From contig CALSPA010000023.1 in assembly GCA_943788115.1 (NCBI GenBank), positions 1-64,000 on the forward strand: 64,000 bases of DNA, written 5' to 3'. A model generated the notes under the pieces. It worked only from the letters and a program-made list of their open reading frames with translations, was not told the origin of the DNA and did not search any database. How positions within the stretch are numbered: the stretch's first letter is position 1; the number at the start of each line of letters is the position of its first letter. The DNA comes from an uncultured Flavobacteriales bacterium (GTDB lineage: Bacteria; Bacteroidota; Bacteroidia; Flavobacteriales_D; Parvicellaceae). The translations under genes were made by a program, and so were the position numbers. Shown piece after piece: positions 47,797 to 57,687 of the stretch.

Positions 47797-48327
47797 ATGA
47801 TGTTGTCAATTTTTAAAGCTTTACATCTAATTTTCATGGTAAGTTGGTTTGCTGGATTATTTTATATGGTAAGATTATTCATTTATTTTGCTGAGGCAAA
47901 CCTGAAGAATGGCGTAGAGAAAGAAGTTCTAATTAAACAATTTAAGATTATGCAATGGAGATTGTGGTATATAATTTCATGGCCTGCAATGATTTTAACA
48001 TTGTTTTTTGGAATAGGTATGATTATTATTAATCCACTTTATATTGAAATACCATATATGCAATTAAAACTTGGTTTTGTTTTTTTGTTGATTTTGTATC
48101 ATTTACAAACCCATTTTATTTTCCTACAACAGAAAAATAATATTGTAAAGTATTCATCAAATACTTTAAGAATTTGGAATGAAATAGCTACTCTTTTTTT
48201 AGTTTCAATTGTTTTTATAATAGTCTTGAAAAATGAACTTTCTTGGATTTATGGAACAATTGGCTTTTTCCTATTTGGAATAATCCTTATGCTGGGAATT
48301 CGTTTGTACAAAAAACTAAGGTCTTAG
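47797..48327 (+). CDS. hemJ: protoporphyrinogen IX oxidase HemJ
   Basis: HemJ oxidises protoporphyrinogen IX to protoporphyrin IX in bacteria that lack HemG and HemY. The 176-residue protein has four or five hydrophobic helices, an N-terminal KALHLIFMVSWFAGLFYMVR with conserved His and Trp, MQWRLWYIISWPAMILT, and LKLGFVFLLILYHL. These are the signatures of the UPF0093/HemJ family. It would supply protoporphyrin to the ferrochelatase encoded near 22 kb. There is about 120 bases to purH. Confidence 0.9.
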   Translation: MMLSIFKALHLIFMVSWFAGLFYMVRLFIYFAEANLKNGVEKEVLIKQFKIMQWRLWYIISWPAMILTLFFGIGMIIINPLYIEIPYMQLKLGFVFLLILYHLQTHFIFLQQKNNIVKYSSNTLRIWNEIATLFLVSIVFIIVLKNELSWIYGTIGFFLFGIILMLGIRLYKKLRS

Positions 48328-48443
48328 AGCAAATTCCGATTGTAATTTTTAACATTTGATAGCTATTTATTAACAAACTCAAATTTGATGCTATTCTCTT
48401 TAAAAATTGTTAGTAAAATTGTGTTATAATTTATTTAAGAGTA

Positions 48444-49971
48444 ATGTCTGAAACAAGAAAAATTAAAAGTGCCTTAATTTCCGTTTTTTCAAAAGATGGA
48501 CTGGATGAATTAGCTTTAGAATTACATCGTCAAGGAGTGCAAATATATTCTACTGGTGGAACACAAGTTTTTTTAGAAAATTTAGGAATCAAAGTTCATG
48601 CCGTTGAATCGCTTACAAGCTATCCATCTATTCTTGGAGGAAGGGTTAAAACTCTTCATCCAAAAGTTTTTTGGCGGCATTTTAGGTAGAAGATCACTTG
48701 ATAGTGATGTTGCTCAGCTTGAAGAATATGAAATTCCTGAAATTGATTTAGTTGTTGTTGACTTGTATCCTTTTGAAGACACTGTTAAATCAGGTGCTAC
48801 ACATGAAGATATTATTGAGAAAATTGACATTGGAGGGATATCTTTAATTAGAGCAGCTGCAAAAAATTATAAAGATGTTTTAACTCTATCTTCTAAAGAA
48901 GACTATCAGCCACTTTTAGATTTACTTAAATTAAATAGTGGTGAAACATCTGTTGATCAACGAAAAAACTTTGCAATGAGATCTTTTGATGTTTCTTCTC
49001 ATTATGATTCAAGTATATACGACTATTTTTCTGAGGGCAAAGAAAGTTTAAAATTGTCTTTGAATAAAAGAAAAGCTTTAAGGTACGGGGAGAACCCGCA
49101 TCAAAAAGGTGCGTTTTATGGAGATTTATCCGGTTTGTTTAATCAGCTTCACGGTAAAGAACTTTCATACAATAATTTATTAGACGTTGATGCTGCTGTG
49201 AATTTAATGAATGAATTTAAGGGTGAAGCTCCAACATTTGCAATTTTAAAACACAATAATGCATGTGGCTTTGCTACTAGAGACAATTTAGTAACTGCTT
49301 ATGAAGCTGCTTTAGCAGGTGATCCTGTTTCTGCGTTTGGTGGCATTTTAATTTCAAATTGTAAAATAGACGTTTCAACAGCTGAAAAAATAAATCAACT
49401 TTTTTGTGAAGTAGTTATTGCAGATCAATATGATGTTGCAGCATTAGAAATCCTTAAAAGCAAGAAAAACAGAATAATATTAGAGAAAAAAGAAGCTGAT
49501 TTTTCCGGTAAAATTATTAGAACATGCTTGAACGGAATAATTGTTCAAGAAAGAGATTTAATTACTGATGTTGCTTCAGGTTTCACAGTTGCTACTTTAA
49601 AATCGCCATCAAGTCAGCAAGAAATGGATTTGGTTTTTGCCAATAAGTTAGTGAAGCATACAAAATCCAATACAATAGTATTGGCTAAAGACGGTCAACT
49701 TTTAGCAAGTGGAACTGGTCAAACATCAAGAGTAGATGCTTTAAATCAAGCTATTCATAAAGCCAAGTCATTTAATTTTGATTTAAATGGAGCGGTTATG
49801 GCTTCTGATGCTTTTTTCCCATTTCCAGATTGTGTTGAGATAGCTTCAAAAGAAGGTATTAAAGCAGTTGTTCAGCCAGGCGGATCAATAAAAGATCAAC
49901 TTTCTATTGATTATTGCAATAATAATGAAGTTTCTATGGTTTTTACTGGTAATAGACACTTCAAACACTAA
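48444..49971 (+). CDS. purH: bifunctional AICAR transformylase / IMP cyclohydrolase, one-base frameshift
   Basis: PurH performs the last two steps of de novo IMP synthesis. The N-terminal cyclohydrolase part has ALISVFSKDGLDELA, IYSTGGTQVFLE, SYPSILGGRVKTLHPK. The frame breaks in the T-run at 48667-48672: six T where five give the expected HPKVFGGILGRR. The C-terminal AICARFT part has RYGENPHQKGAFYG, ILKHNNACGFA, DPVSAFGGI and ASDAFFPFPDCVE and ends with FTGNRHFKH. The joined length is about 509 residues, normal. A one-base homopolymer error is the likely cause. mreB follows after 12 bases. Confidence 0.93.
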
Positions 49972-49983
49972 AAAAATAAAAAA

Positions 49984-51009
49984 ATGGGGTTATTTAACTT
50001 CTTTACTCAAGAAATAGCAATTGATTTAGGAACAGCCAACACGCTTATTATTCACAATGATAAGGTAGTTGTTGATGAACCATCAATCGTAGCTAAAAAT
50101 CGATCAACTGGAAACATTATAGCTATTGGTAAAACTGCACAACAAATGCATGGAAAGACCCATGAAGATATTAAAACAATTAGACCTTTAAAAGATGGTG
50201 TAATTGCAGATTTCCAAGCTGCCGAACACATGATTAGGGGAATGATTAAAATCATGAATATTGGAAATCGTTTTTTCTCGCCTTCTATGAGAATGGTTAT
50301 ATGTATTCCTAGTGGTATTACAGAAGTTGAAAAAAGAGCCGTTCAGGATTCGGCTGAACATGCTGGTGGAAAAGAAGTTTATTTAATTCATGAACCAATG
50401 GCTGCAGCTATTGGAATTGGGGTTGATGTTGAAGAGCCTATGGGGAATATGGTTATTGATATAGGAGGTGGTACATCTGAAATTGCTGTAATTGCTCTTG
50501 GAGGTATTGTTTGTGATAAATCTATTCGTGTTGCTGGTGATGATTTTACTAATGATATTGAAGAATACATGAGAAGGCAACACAATATTCTTATTGGTGA
50601 AAGAACAGCTGAACAAATTAAAATTCAGGTTGGTGCAGCTATACCTGAGTTGGAAACACCACCTGATGATTATGCAGTAAGAGGAAGAGATTTAATGACT
50701 GGAATTCCAAAGGAAATTTATGTTAGTTATCAAGAAATAGCACATGCTTTAGATAAATCAATTTCAAAAATTGAAGAAGCAATTTTAAGTGCTCTTGAGA
50801 TGACTCCACCTGAGTTATCTGCTGACATTTATAAAACAGGAATTTACCTTGCAGGTGGGGGATCAATGTTAAGAGGTTTAGATAAGAGGATTTCTCAAAA
50901 AACTAAACTTCCTGTTCATATTGCAGAAGATCCATTGAGAGCAGTTGCTAGAGGTACAGGTATTGCACTAAAAAACATTGATAAGTTTCAATTCCTTATC
51001 AAAGCTTAA
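49984..51009 (+). CDS. mreB: rod-shape actin homologue MreB
   Basis: MreB is the actin-like ATPase that organises the cell-elongation machinery. The 341-residue protein has the phosphate-1 loop IDLGTANTLI, the AGGKEVYLIHEPMAAAIG segment, the phosphate-2 loop VIDIGGGTSEIAVI and LAGGGSMLRGLD. All are typical of MreB and not of Mbl divergents. It is first of mreBCD-mrdA-rodA in the classical order, immediately after purH as in many Bacteroidota. Confidence 0.97.
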   Translation: MGLFNFFTQEIAIDLGTANTLIIHNDKVVVDEPSIVAKNRSTGNIIAIGKTAQQMHGKTHEDIKTIRPLKDGVIADFQAAEHMIRGMIKIMNIGNRFFSPSMRMVICIPSGITEVEKRAVQDSAEHAGGKEVYLIHEPMAAAIGIGVDVEEPMGNMVIDIGGGTSEIAVIALGGIVCDKSIRVAGDDFTNDIEEYMRRQHNILIGERTAEQIKIQVGAAIPELETPPDDYAVRGRDLMTGIPKEIYVSYQEIAHALDKSISKIEEAILSALEMTPPELSADIYKTGIYLAGGGSMLRGLDKRISQKTKLPVHIAEDPLRAVARGTGIALKNIDKFQFLIKA

Positions 51010-51036
51010 TTAGGTACTAATATTAGATAAATTTTT

Positions 51037-51870
51037 ATGCAAAATATTATCCGATTAATTCAGAACAACAGCAATTTGTTGTTGTTTTTATTTATTCAGA
51101 TTATTTCTTTTGCTCTTATTTTTAACTGGAGAAATACTTTACATCATTCTTCTTTTTTAAGTTCTAGTAATTATGTTTTAGGAAGTGCATTAGAATTAAA
51201 TTCAAATGTTTCTAGTTATTTTAATCTAGCAGAAACAAACAAAGGATTAGTCGAAGAAAATAAAGATTTAAAAAGTAAAATTCACAATCAAGAAATTATT
51301 TTAAGTAATGATTTTGTTTTTTTAAATGATTCAGTTTTTAAAAAACAGTATAAATTTTTACACGCTAAAATAATTAGTAGTCAGTTTAAAAACAGAGAAA
51401 ACTTCTTAATACTAAATCAGGGTAGAAAGACTGGTGTGCAGCAAAACATGGGGGTGATTGGCAACTATGGTTTGATCGGAGTTGTGGTTAGCGTAGGGAA
51501 ATATTATTCATCTGTTTTACCTGTTATTAATTCAAACTTCGAATTAGCCGTTAGGCATAAAGACTCAAAAAGTTTTGGAATATTAAAATGGGCAACTAAT
51601 GATAATTGGTTATCTGCAACTGTTGAAGATATACCAAGCTACATTGACATTAAAATTGGTGATATTATTGAAACAAGTGGTGCAAGTGGAATCTTTCCTA
51701 AAGGTGTTTTAGTTGGTAAAGTGATAAAAGTTCTTCCTATAGAAGCGACTCAGTTTCTTGAAGTCAAAATTTCAATTGCTGAAGATTATGCTTCGATTTA
51801 TAATGCATATGTTGTTAAAAATGAAAATTTAAAAGATATACAGCTAATTAATAACGTAGAGAATGATTAA
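51037..51870 (+). CDS. mreC: rod-shape-determining protein MreC
   Basis: MreC is a single-span periplasmic scaffold that links MreB to the PBP2-RodA synthase. The 277-residue protein has one N-terminal helix (about residues 13-30), a coiled-coil region (about 60-90) and the double beta-barrel domain with LNQGRKTGVQQNMGVIGNYG, GVVVSVGKYYSSVLPV and GDIIETSGASGIFPKGVLVG. Length and motif order match. It overlaps mreD by eight bases. Confidence 0.94.
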   Translation: MQNIIRLIQNNSNLLLFLFIQIISFALIFNWRNTLHHSSFLSSSNYVLGSALELNSNVSSYFNLAETNKGLVEENKDLKSKIHNQEIILSNDFVFLNDSVFKKQYKFLHAKIISSQFKNRENFLILNQGRKTGVQQNMGVIGNYGLIGVVVSVGKYYSSVLPVINSNFELAVRHKDSKSFGILKWATNDNWLSATVEDIPSYIDIKIGDIIETSGASGIFPKGVLVGKVIKVLPIEATQFLEVKISIAEDYASIYNAYVVKNENLKDIQLINNVEND

Positions 51871-52378
51871 TTTTTTTTCTAAGTCTTTATTGTTTTTTGT
51901 TATTCTATTTATTCAAATATTTTTTATTGATAAAATGGATTTGGGTGGGCTTAATTATTTTTTTGCCCCTATAATTTATGGGTTAATAATTATTACAATT
52001 CAACCCTCAATTGATTTATGGATTCTAATGCTAATTGCTTTAATAATGGGTCTAAGTATTGATTTATTTAGAAACACTATTGGATTAAACATATCGGCAT
52101 TAGTTATGGTTGCTTTTTTTAAGTATCCGATTTTGAATTTCTTGTTTCCTAGAGACGGATATGACCCTTTAAAAGATTTGACTCCAACTAATATTGGATG
52201 GAATAATTATTTTTTTTACGTATTTATTATGTTGTTTATCCATCACTTTTGGTTTTTCTTAATTGAAGATTTTCATTTCAATCAATTATTTCAGCTGTTT
52301 TTAAAAGCAATAATAAATTCAATTGTTGCACTTTTTATGTTTGTGTTATTCTACTTTTTAAGTCGTAAAATCAAATAA
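51863..52378 (+). CDS. mreD: rod-shape-determining protein MreD
   Basis: A 171-residue protein with five hydrophobic helices, a short central polar loop near residue 100 and no soluble domain. The sequence is poorly conserved in general, as is usual for MreD; the size, the helices, FIDKMDLGGLNYFFAPIIY and the position between mreC and mrdA define it. It is part of the elongasome. The next ATG follows with no gap. Confidence 0.88.
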   Translation: MINFFSKSLLFFVILFIQIFFIDKMDLGGLNYFFAPIIYGLIIITIQPSIDLWILMLIALIMGLSIDLFRNTIGLNISALVMVAFFKYPILNFLFPRDGYDPLKDLTPTNIGWNNYFFYVFIMLFIHHFWFFLIEDFHFNQLFQLFLKAIINSIVALFMFVLFYFLSRKIK

Positions 52379-54222
52379 ATGGATCCGTATCAAGGAAGAC
52401 GATGGGTAATTATTTTAATTCTAATTTTGATAGGGTTAATATTTATTTTCCGTTTACTTTTTGTTCAGGTTTTTAACACCAAATGGAGTGACAGAGCTCA
52501 CGTAATAACTCACTCTGAGAAAAGTATACAACCTCCTAGAGGATTGATTTATGATAGAAACGGTTTGTTACTAGTTAGTGCAAATCAGGTTTATGATATA
52601 ATGGTTACACCTCGTGAAATAGGTGAAATTGACACTGTTGAGTTATGTAAATTGTTTGCAATAAGTAAAAATAAATTTGATGATAAAATAAAAAGAGCAA
52701 CATCAGGATATAATGTTTCTTATAAAGCTTCATTGTTTATTGAGGGAATGGCTAAAGATGATTATGCTAAAATCTCAACAGGGTTAAGAAAATATAAAGG
52801 TTTTAATGCAATTCGCTCATCGGAAAGAGGGTATCCAATGCACAACGCTGCACACATCTTAGGATACATTAGAAAAATAAGTAAAAAACAATATGAAAGA
52901 CACAAGCAAGATGAAGAACCATATTTTAAAAATGATTATATAGGGATAACTGGTCTTGAAAGTGTTTACGAGAATGAGCTTAGAGGTAAAAGAGGTAAAG
53001 TTTATTATTTACAAGATTATAAGGGTAACAAAAAGGAAAAAATTGAGGAAAATCAACCTCTTCTAGGTAAAAATTTGCATACAACAATAGATGGGACCTT
53101 GCAGGCTTTAGGAGAGCAATTAATGAATAATAAGTTAGGTTGTATTGTTGCAATTGAGCCTAAAACTGGAGAAATTCTTTCTATGGTTTCTGCACCATCT
53201 TTCGACCCTGCTTTGCTTTCTGGGAAAAAATTCAGCAATAACTATAAGGCTCTTTCCGATAATGATACATTAAAACCATTAATCAATCGACCTATTTATA
53301 ATGATAGCTATCGACCAGGTTCTATCTTTAAATTAGTTCAAGCATTAGTTGCATTAAATGATGGTGTAATTAATCCAAATACTGGTTTTATCTGTAATAA
53401 ACAAATTATTGGATGTCATAATCATGAACCACCTATGAATTTAGGAATTGCAATTAAGCACAGTTGCAATCCTTACTTTTATCAAGTTTATAAGCGATTA
53501 ATTTTAAGAGGAAATGATCCAAGTATTTTTAAAGACTCCAGACTAGGGCTAACGAGTTGGAGAAATGCAGTTGAAAAATTTGGAATTGGGAAGCAATTAC
53601 AAACAGATATTCCTGGTGTTAAAAAAGGACTTCTTCCTTCTATTGAATTTTATGACAAGTGGTACGGAAAGAACCGGTGGGCGTTTAGTACTATATATTC
53701 TAATAGTATTGGAGAAGGTGAAATAGGAGTGTCTCCACTTCAAATGGCTAATTTAGCAGCAATCATAGCTAATACCAAGGCCATTATTATACACCACATT
53801 TAGTGAAGAAAATTGGAGACAATGGGTCGAAAAAAGCAGAATTTTTAGAATTAAACAATACTGATGTTGATCCAAAACATTTTCAGCCTATAATTAATGC
53901 TATGGAGCAGGTTGTTTTAAATGGAACAGGTAGGAGTGCTCAAATTGATAGCATATCATTATGTGGTAAGACTGGAACTGTTGAAAACAAAAGTTTTAAT
54001 GATCACTCTGTTTTTATAGCCTTTGCACCTAAAGAAAACCCTCAAATAGCAATTGCTGTATACGTTGAATATGGAACTTGGGGAGGTACTTGGGCCGCTC
54101 CTATAGCTAGTGTTATGATTGAACAATATTTAAATAAAAAGTTAAGCGAAAAAGGAATAAAAAAGAAAAATAGTATTGAAAGCGCTATTATTTTAAGTAA
54201 AAAAAGTGATTTTAGTTTTTAG
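52379..54222 (+). CDS. mrdA: penicillin-binding protein 2 (peptidoglycan transpeptidase), one-base frameshift
   Basis: PBP2 cross-links peptidoglycan during cell elongation. A single N-terminal helix (about residues 9-28) is followed by a pedestal domain with PPRGLIYDRNGLLL, then the transpeptidase domain with RPGSIFKLVQ (SxxK, about 313), HSCNP (SxN) and, after the break, LCGKTGTVENK (KTG). The frame changes at about 53773-53777: the expected Tyr-Tyr-Thr-Pro-His-Leu continues in another frame. Joined length is about 613 residues, normal. The break removes the KTG motif, so a real mutation would be inactivating; a sequence error is more plausible. Confidence 0.92.
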
Positions 54223-54224
54223 AT

Positions 54225-55553
54225 TTGGCAAGAGGAAAATCCATATGGAAATCTATAGATAAGTATTTGTTAGGCTTATTTCTTTCAATTTTAATTTTGG
54301 GCTTAGCAACTATTTTTTCAAGTACTTATGAAGGAGATTCAATAAGTTTATTTGATTTTTCTACTATTTATGGTAAGCAATTTGTATGGGTAATTATTTC
54401 TTTGATTATTGGTGTTTTTATTTTACTTCTAGAGGGACAGTTTATTAAAAACATGTCATATATCATTTACGGTGTTGTTTTATTTTTACTTATAGGTGTT
54501 TTATTTATGGATCCTATTAAAGGAGCTAAATCTTGGTTCCAAATAGGGAGTATGTCTATTCAACCCAGTGAATTTGCGAAATTAGCTTGTTCATTGGCGA
54601 TTGCAAAATACTTAAGTTCAGTAAATGTGAAGATTCAAGATGCTAAAACTAGACTAATTGTGTTGGTGTTGTTATTGGCGCCAGCATTTCTAATAATGAT
54701 TCAACCTGATCCTGGTACTATGCTTGTCTTTTTTGCATTTATTTTTGTAATGTACAGAGAGGGTCTGTCAGGAAATGTATTGTTATCAGGGTTTTTTGCA
54801 GTGCTTATAGTTGTCATCGCTATTTTTCTTAAAGCTTCAGAAACCGAAAATTTAATTTTTGGTATTTCAATTACTGGCAATTTAATTTTTGCTTTTGTTC
54901 TATTGTTATTAGGGGGAGTGATTTTTATTGTAATTAAATTGTTAGTTCTTCCACGTTACAGAAGCTCAAAATACAAAGCACTTATTTGGTCTGTATTAAC
55001 AGGAATTATAATTAATTTAAGTATCAATTATGTTTATGACTCTGTTTTTAAAGAAAGGCATAGAACAAGATTTCAAATTATGTTTGGCATCGTTGAAGAC
55101 AGAAGAGGAGATGGGTATAACATGTGGCAAGCTCTTTCTTCTATTGGCTCAGGTGAGGGACTAGGTAAGGGTTTTCTTAATGGCACGTTAAGTAATAATA
55201 AATACAAGCATGTTCCAGAACAAAGTACTGACTTTATTTTTTGCAGTCTTGCTGAAGAATGGGGTTTTGCTGGGTGTTTTATTTTTATTTTATTGTATCT
55301 GTCCTTGTTAATTAGAATGATAATGATTTCTGAAAGACAAAGAAGTAAATTCACTAGAATATTTGGTTACTCTACAGTGAGTATACTATTCTTTCATTTC
55401 ATGATTAATATTGGAATGGTAATTGGATTAGCTCCTGTTATTGGAATTCCATTGCCTTTTTTTAGTAAAGGAGGGTCAGCAGTTTTAACCTTTTCGATTT
55501 TAGTATTTATATTTATGAGATTAGATGCAGAAAGAAAAAAAGTTTTGAGATGA
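54225..55553 (+). CDS. rodA: SEDS-family glycosyltransferase RodA
   Basis: RodA polymerises lipid II glycan strands as the partner of PBP2. The 442-residue protein has about ten helices, GAKSWFQIGSMSIQPSEFAK, LIMIQPDPGTMLVFF, HVPEQSTDFIFCSLAEEWG and the C-terminal GIPLPFFSKGGSAVLT, all SEDS signatures. The start is TTG 54225, two bases after the mrdA stop. A linker of about 40 residues with two extra helices near residues 190-250 is wider than in RodA of enterics but common in Bacteroidota. It converges on manC with a gap of five bases. Confidence 0.94.
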   Translation: MARGKSIWKSIDKYLLGLFLSILILGLATIFSSTYEGDSISLFDFSTIYGKQFVWVIISLIIGVFILLLEGQFIKNMSYIIYGVVLFLLIGVLFMDPIKGAKSWFQIGSMSIQPSEFAKLACSLAIAKYLSSVNVKIQDAKTRLIVLVLLLAPAFLIMIQPDPGTMLVFFAFIFVMYREGLSGNVLLSGFFAVLIVVIAIFLKASETENLIFGISITGNLIFAFVLLLLGGVIFIVIKLLVLPRYRSSKYKALIWSVLTGIIINLSINYVYDSVFKERHRTRFQIMFGIVEDRRGDGYNMWQALSSIGSGEGLGKGFLNGTLSNNKYKHVPEQSTDFIFCSLAEEWGFAGCFIFILLYLSLLIRMIMISERQRSKFTRIFGYSTVSILFFHFMINIGMVIGLAPVIGIPLPFFSKGGSAVLTFSILVFIFMRLDAERKKVLR

Positions 55554-55558
55554 AAAAA

Positions 55559-56641
55559 TTAGATATCATCAGTTTTAAATTTTGCTTTTAAATCTTGAAC
55601 ATAAGATTTAATGGATTGCTCATTTTCTTTTTTACAGATTAGTAAAGTGTTTTCATTTTCAACAACAATATAGCCATCTAATCCTTCAATTAATGCTAAT
55701 TTGTTTTTAGGCATTCTTATGATATTATTTGAAGAGTTGTGTAAAGTTATTTTGTCTCCAACAATAGCATTTTTGGTTTCATCTTTAGGTAAGTTTTCAT
55801 AAAGCGATCCCCAAGTGCCTAAATCACTCCATCCAAAATCAGCCAATACTACCAAAACATTACTTGCTTTTTCCATAACGCCATTGTCAATGGAGATATT
55901 TTTACATAAGGGATATATGGAATTGATTAAACTCGCTTCTTGACTTGTGTTAAAAATTGGTAGTGCATCCTGAAAAACTTTGTGTAGGTCAGGCATGTGT
56001 TTTTCAAAAGCATTGATAATGCTATCAGCAGACCAAATAAACATTCCAGAATTCCAATAAAACTCTCCAGATTCTAAAAATTTAATAGCTAATTCTAATG
56101 GAGGTTTTTCTGTAAATGTTTTTACTTTCTTAAGTGACTTAGGTTTGTCTTCACTTAAGTCTTCAAATTGTATATATCCATACCCTGTGTCAGGTCTACT
56201 TGGATGAATACCTAATGTAATCAACTGTTGATTATCTGCTTCTTTTAGAGCAATTTGAAGTGTGCTTTCAAATTCAATTTGATTTAGTATTACATGATCA
56301 CTTGGAACAATAATTAATTTAGCATTTTCATTAATAGATTTAATCTTGTAAGATGCATAAGCAACACAAGGAGCTGTGTTTTTTCTAAATGGTTCTAATA
56401 AAATTTGAGAATCTTTAAGAAAAGGCAATTGTTTTTTTACTAAATCAAGGTAAGCTTTATTAGTAACAATAAATATATTTTCTTCAGAACATATGTTTAT
56501 AAACCTTTCAACAGTTAATTGAAGTAAAGATTTACCAACACCAAGAACATCATGAAATTGTTTGGGGAATGATTCCTTACTCATTGGCCAAAATCTTGAT
56601 CCAATGCCACCAGCCATAACAACTAAATAGTTATTTTCCAT
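55559..56641 (-). CDS. manC: mannose-1-phosphate guanylyltransferase
   Basis: ManC forms GDP-mannose from GTP and mannose 1-phosphate, the substrate of gmd at the left end of the window. The 360-residue protein has the nucleotidyltransferase loop MAGGIGSRFWPMSKESFPKQ, LIIVPSDHVI, GYGYIQFE, FTEKPPLELA and FYWNSGMFIW. The C-terminal isomerase domain of the bifunctional enzyme is absent, so this is the single-function form. It stands alone on the minus strand after rodA. Confidence 0.95.
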   Translation of the reverse strand: MENNYLVVMAGGIGSRFWPMSKESFPKQFHDVLGVGKSLLQLTVERFINICSEENIFIVTNKAYLDLVKKQLPFLKDSQILLEPFRKNTAPCVAYASYKIKSINENAKLIIVPSDHVILNQIEFESTLQIALKEADNQQLITLGIHPSRPDTGYGYIQFEDLSEDKPKSLKKVKTFTEKPPLELAIKFLESGEFYWNSGMFIWSADSIINAFEKHMPDLHKVFQDALPIFNTSQEASLINSIYPLCKNISIDNGVMEKASNVLVVLADFGWSDLGTWGSLYENLPKDETKNAIVGDKITLHNSSNNIIRMPKNKLALIEGLDGYIVVENENTLLICKKENEQSIKSYVQDLKAKFKTDDI

Positions 56642-56685
56642 AAAATAATAATTTCGAAAAGTACAAATTTAACGAATAGGGTAAT

Positions 56686-56841
56686 TTAAGATTTAGTATC
56701 TAGTTCTTCAAAACTTATTTTTTGATCTTGTGTCCATGAAGGGCAAGTGTCACATTTATTTTTTTTCTTAAACATAGAACAAGAACTAAAACAAAAAGTT
56801 GAAAAGAACAATACTAATAATAAAAAGGTTTTTATTTTCAT
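56686..56841 (-). CDS. small lipoprotein with a C-x-x-C motif
   Basis: A 51-residue protein from ATG 56841 with a lipoprotein signal ending in Phe-Ser-Ser-Cys (lipid-modified Cys near residue 21), a basic FKKKNK stretch, then CDTCPSW and an acidic tail. The frame is open upstream to 56889. I recall similar tiny lipoproteins with this CxxCP-Trp motif in Flavobacteriia but know no function. It is downstream of nothing on its strand and divergent from mlaE. Confidence 0.62.
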   Translation of the reverse strand: MKIKTFLLLVLFFSTFCFSSCSMFKKKNKCDTCPSWTQDQKISFEELDTKS

Positions 56842-56946
56842 AATATTAATTAATATCAATATTAAACTGTTTAAATTTAGGGAATGCACATGCTATTTCC
56901 CAATATATATTAACTATTTTCGTTAATATAATATTATTTCAAAAGT

Positions 56947-57687
56947 ATGTTTTATCATATTGGTCGTTACACAACTATGCTTTCTTACCTTTTTGCTAAA
57001 CCAGAAAGAGTATCTACTTATTGGAAAAGATTGATTGATGAAATTATTCAATTAGGTGTTAAGTCACTTTTTATGGTTGTTTTAATGTCTGCTTTTATGG
57101 GTGCTGTATTAGTTATTCAAACAGCTAGTGCAATTGAGTCTGCTTGGATACCAGATTATACTGTAGGCTTTACTGTTAAACAAACATTAATTCTTGAATT
57201 TTGCCCTACTATAATATCTTTAATTTTAGCTGGAAAAGTTGGTTCTAATATCGCTTCTGAATTGGGGACAATGAGAGTGACAGAGCAAATAGATGCATTA
57301 GAAGTTATGGGTGTAAATTCAATTGGTTTTTTAATTGGTCCTAAAATTTTAGGTTCATTATTTATTTTCCCAATTTTAATCATGTATAGTATGTTTTTTG
57401 GTTTTGTAGGTGGTTGGGCTTTGTGTTATTTAACCGAGATAATTCCTATTGAGCAGTATTTATTGGGTATTCAATCATTCTCGTATGAAAATTATGAATA
57501 CTTAAGGTATGCATTAGTCAAAACAGTTTTCTTCGCATTTATTATTACAAGTGTTTCCAGTTATTTCGGGTATTATACTTCAGGAGGAGCACTAGAAGTT
57601 GGTAAATCAAGTACAAAAGCTGTTGTATATAGTAGTATTTTAATTTTGATGTTTAACGTCTTGTTAACACAATTACTTTTAGATTGA
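56947..57687 (+). CDS. mlaE: MlaE-type phospholipid-transport ABC permease
   Basis: MlaE is the inner-membrane permease of the Mla/Ttg2/TGD lipid transport system, which moves glycerophospholipids between envelope membranes. The 246-residue protein has LMVVLMSAFMGAVLVIQTAS, a Glu-Leu-Gly-Thr-Met-Arg-Val-Thr-Glu-Gln-Ile-Asp-Ala-Leu motif near residue 100 and SSYFGYYTSGGALEVGKSST, all family signatures. TATTTTCG about 30 bases upstream resembles a -7 element. Its TGA overlaps the TTG start of the ATPase gene. Confidence 0.92.
   Translation: MFYHIGRYTTMLSYLFAKPERVSTYWKRLIDEIIQLGVKSLFMVVLMSAFMGAVLVIQTASAIESAWIPDYTVGFTVKQTLILEFCPTIISLILAGKVGSNIASELGTMRVTEQIDALEVMGVNSIGFLIGPKILGSLFIFPILIMYSMFFGFVGGWALCYLTEIIPIEQYLLGIQSFSYENYEYLRYALVKTVFFAFIITSVSSYFGYYTSGGALEVGKSSTKAVVYSSILILMFNVLLTQLLLD

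Noticed and set aside
48340-48443. Near-repeat TTTGATAGCTATT / TTTGATGCTATT upstream of purH as an operator
   Set aside because: The two copies differ in length and composition is AT-rich; there is no symmetry typical of a repressor site, so chance is likely.
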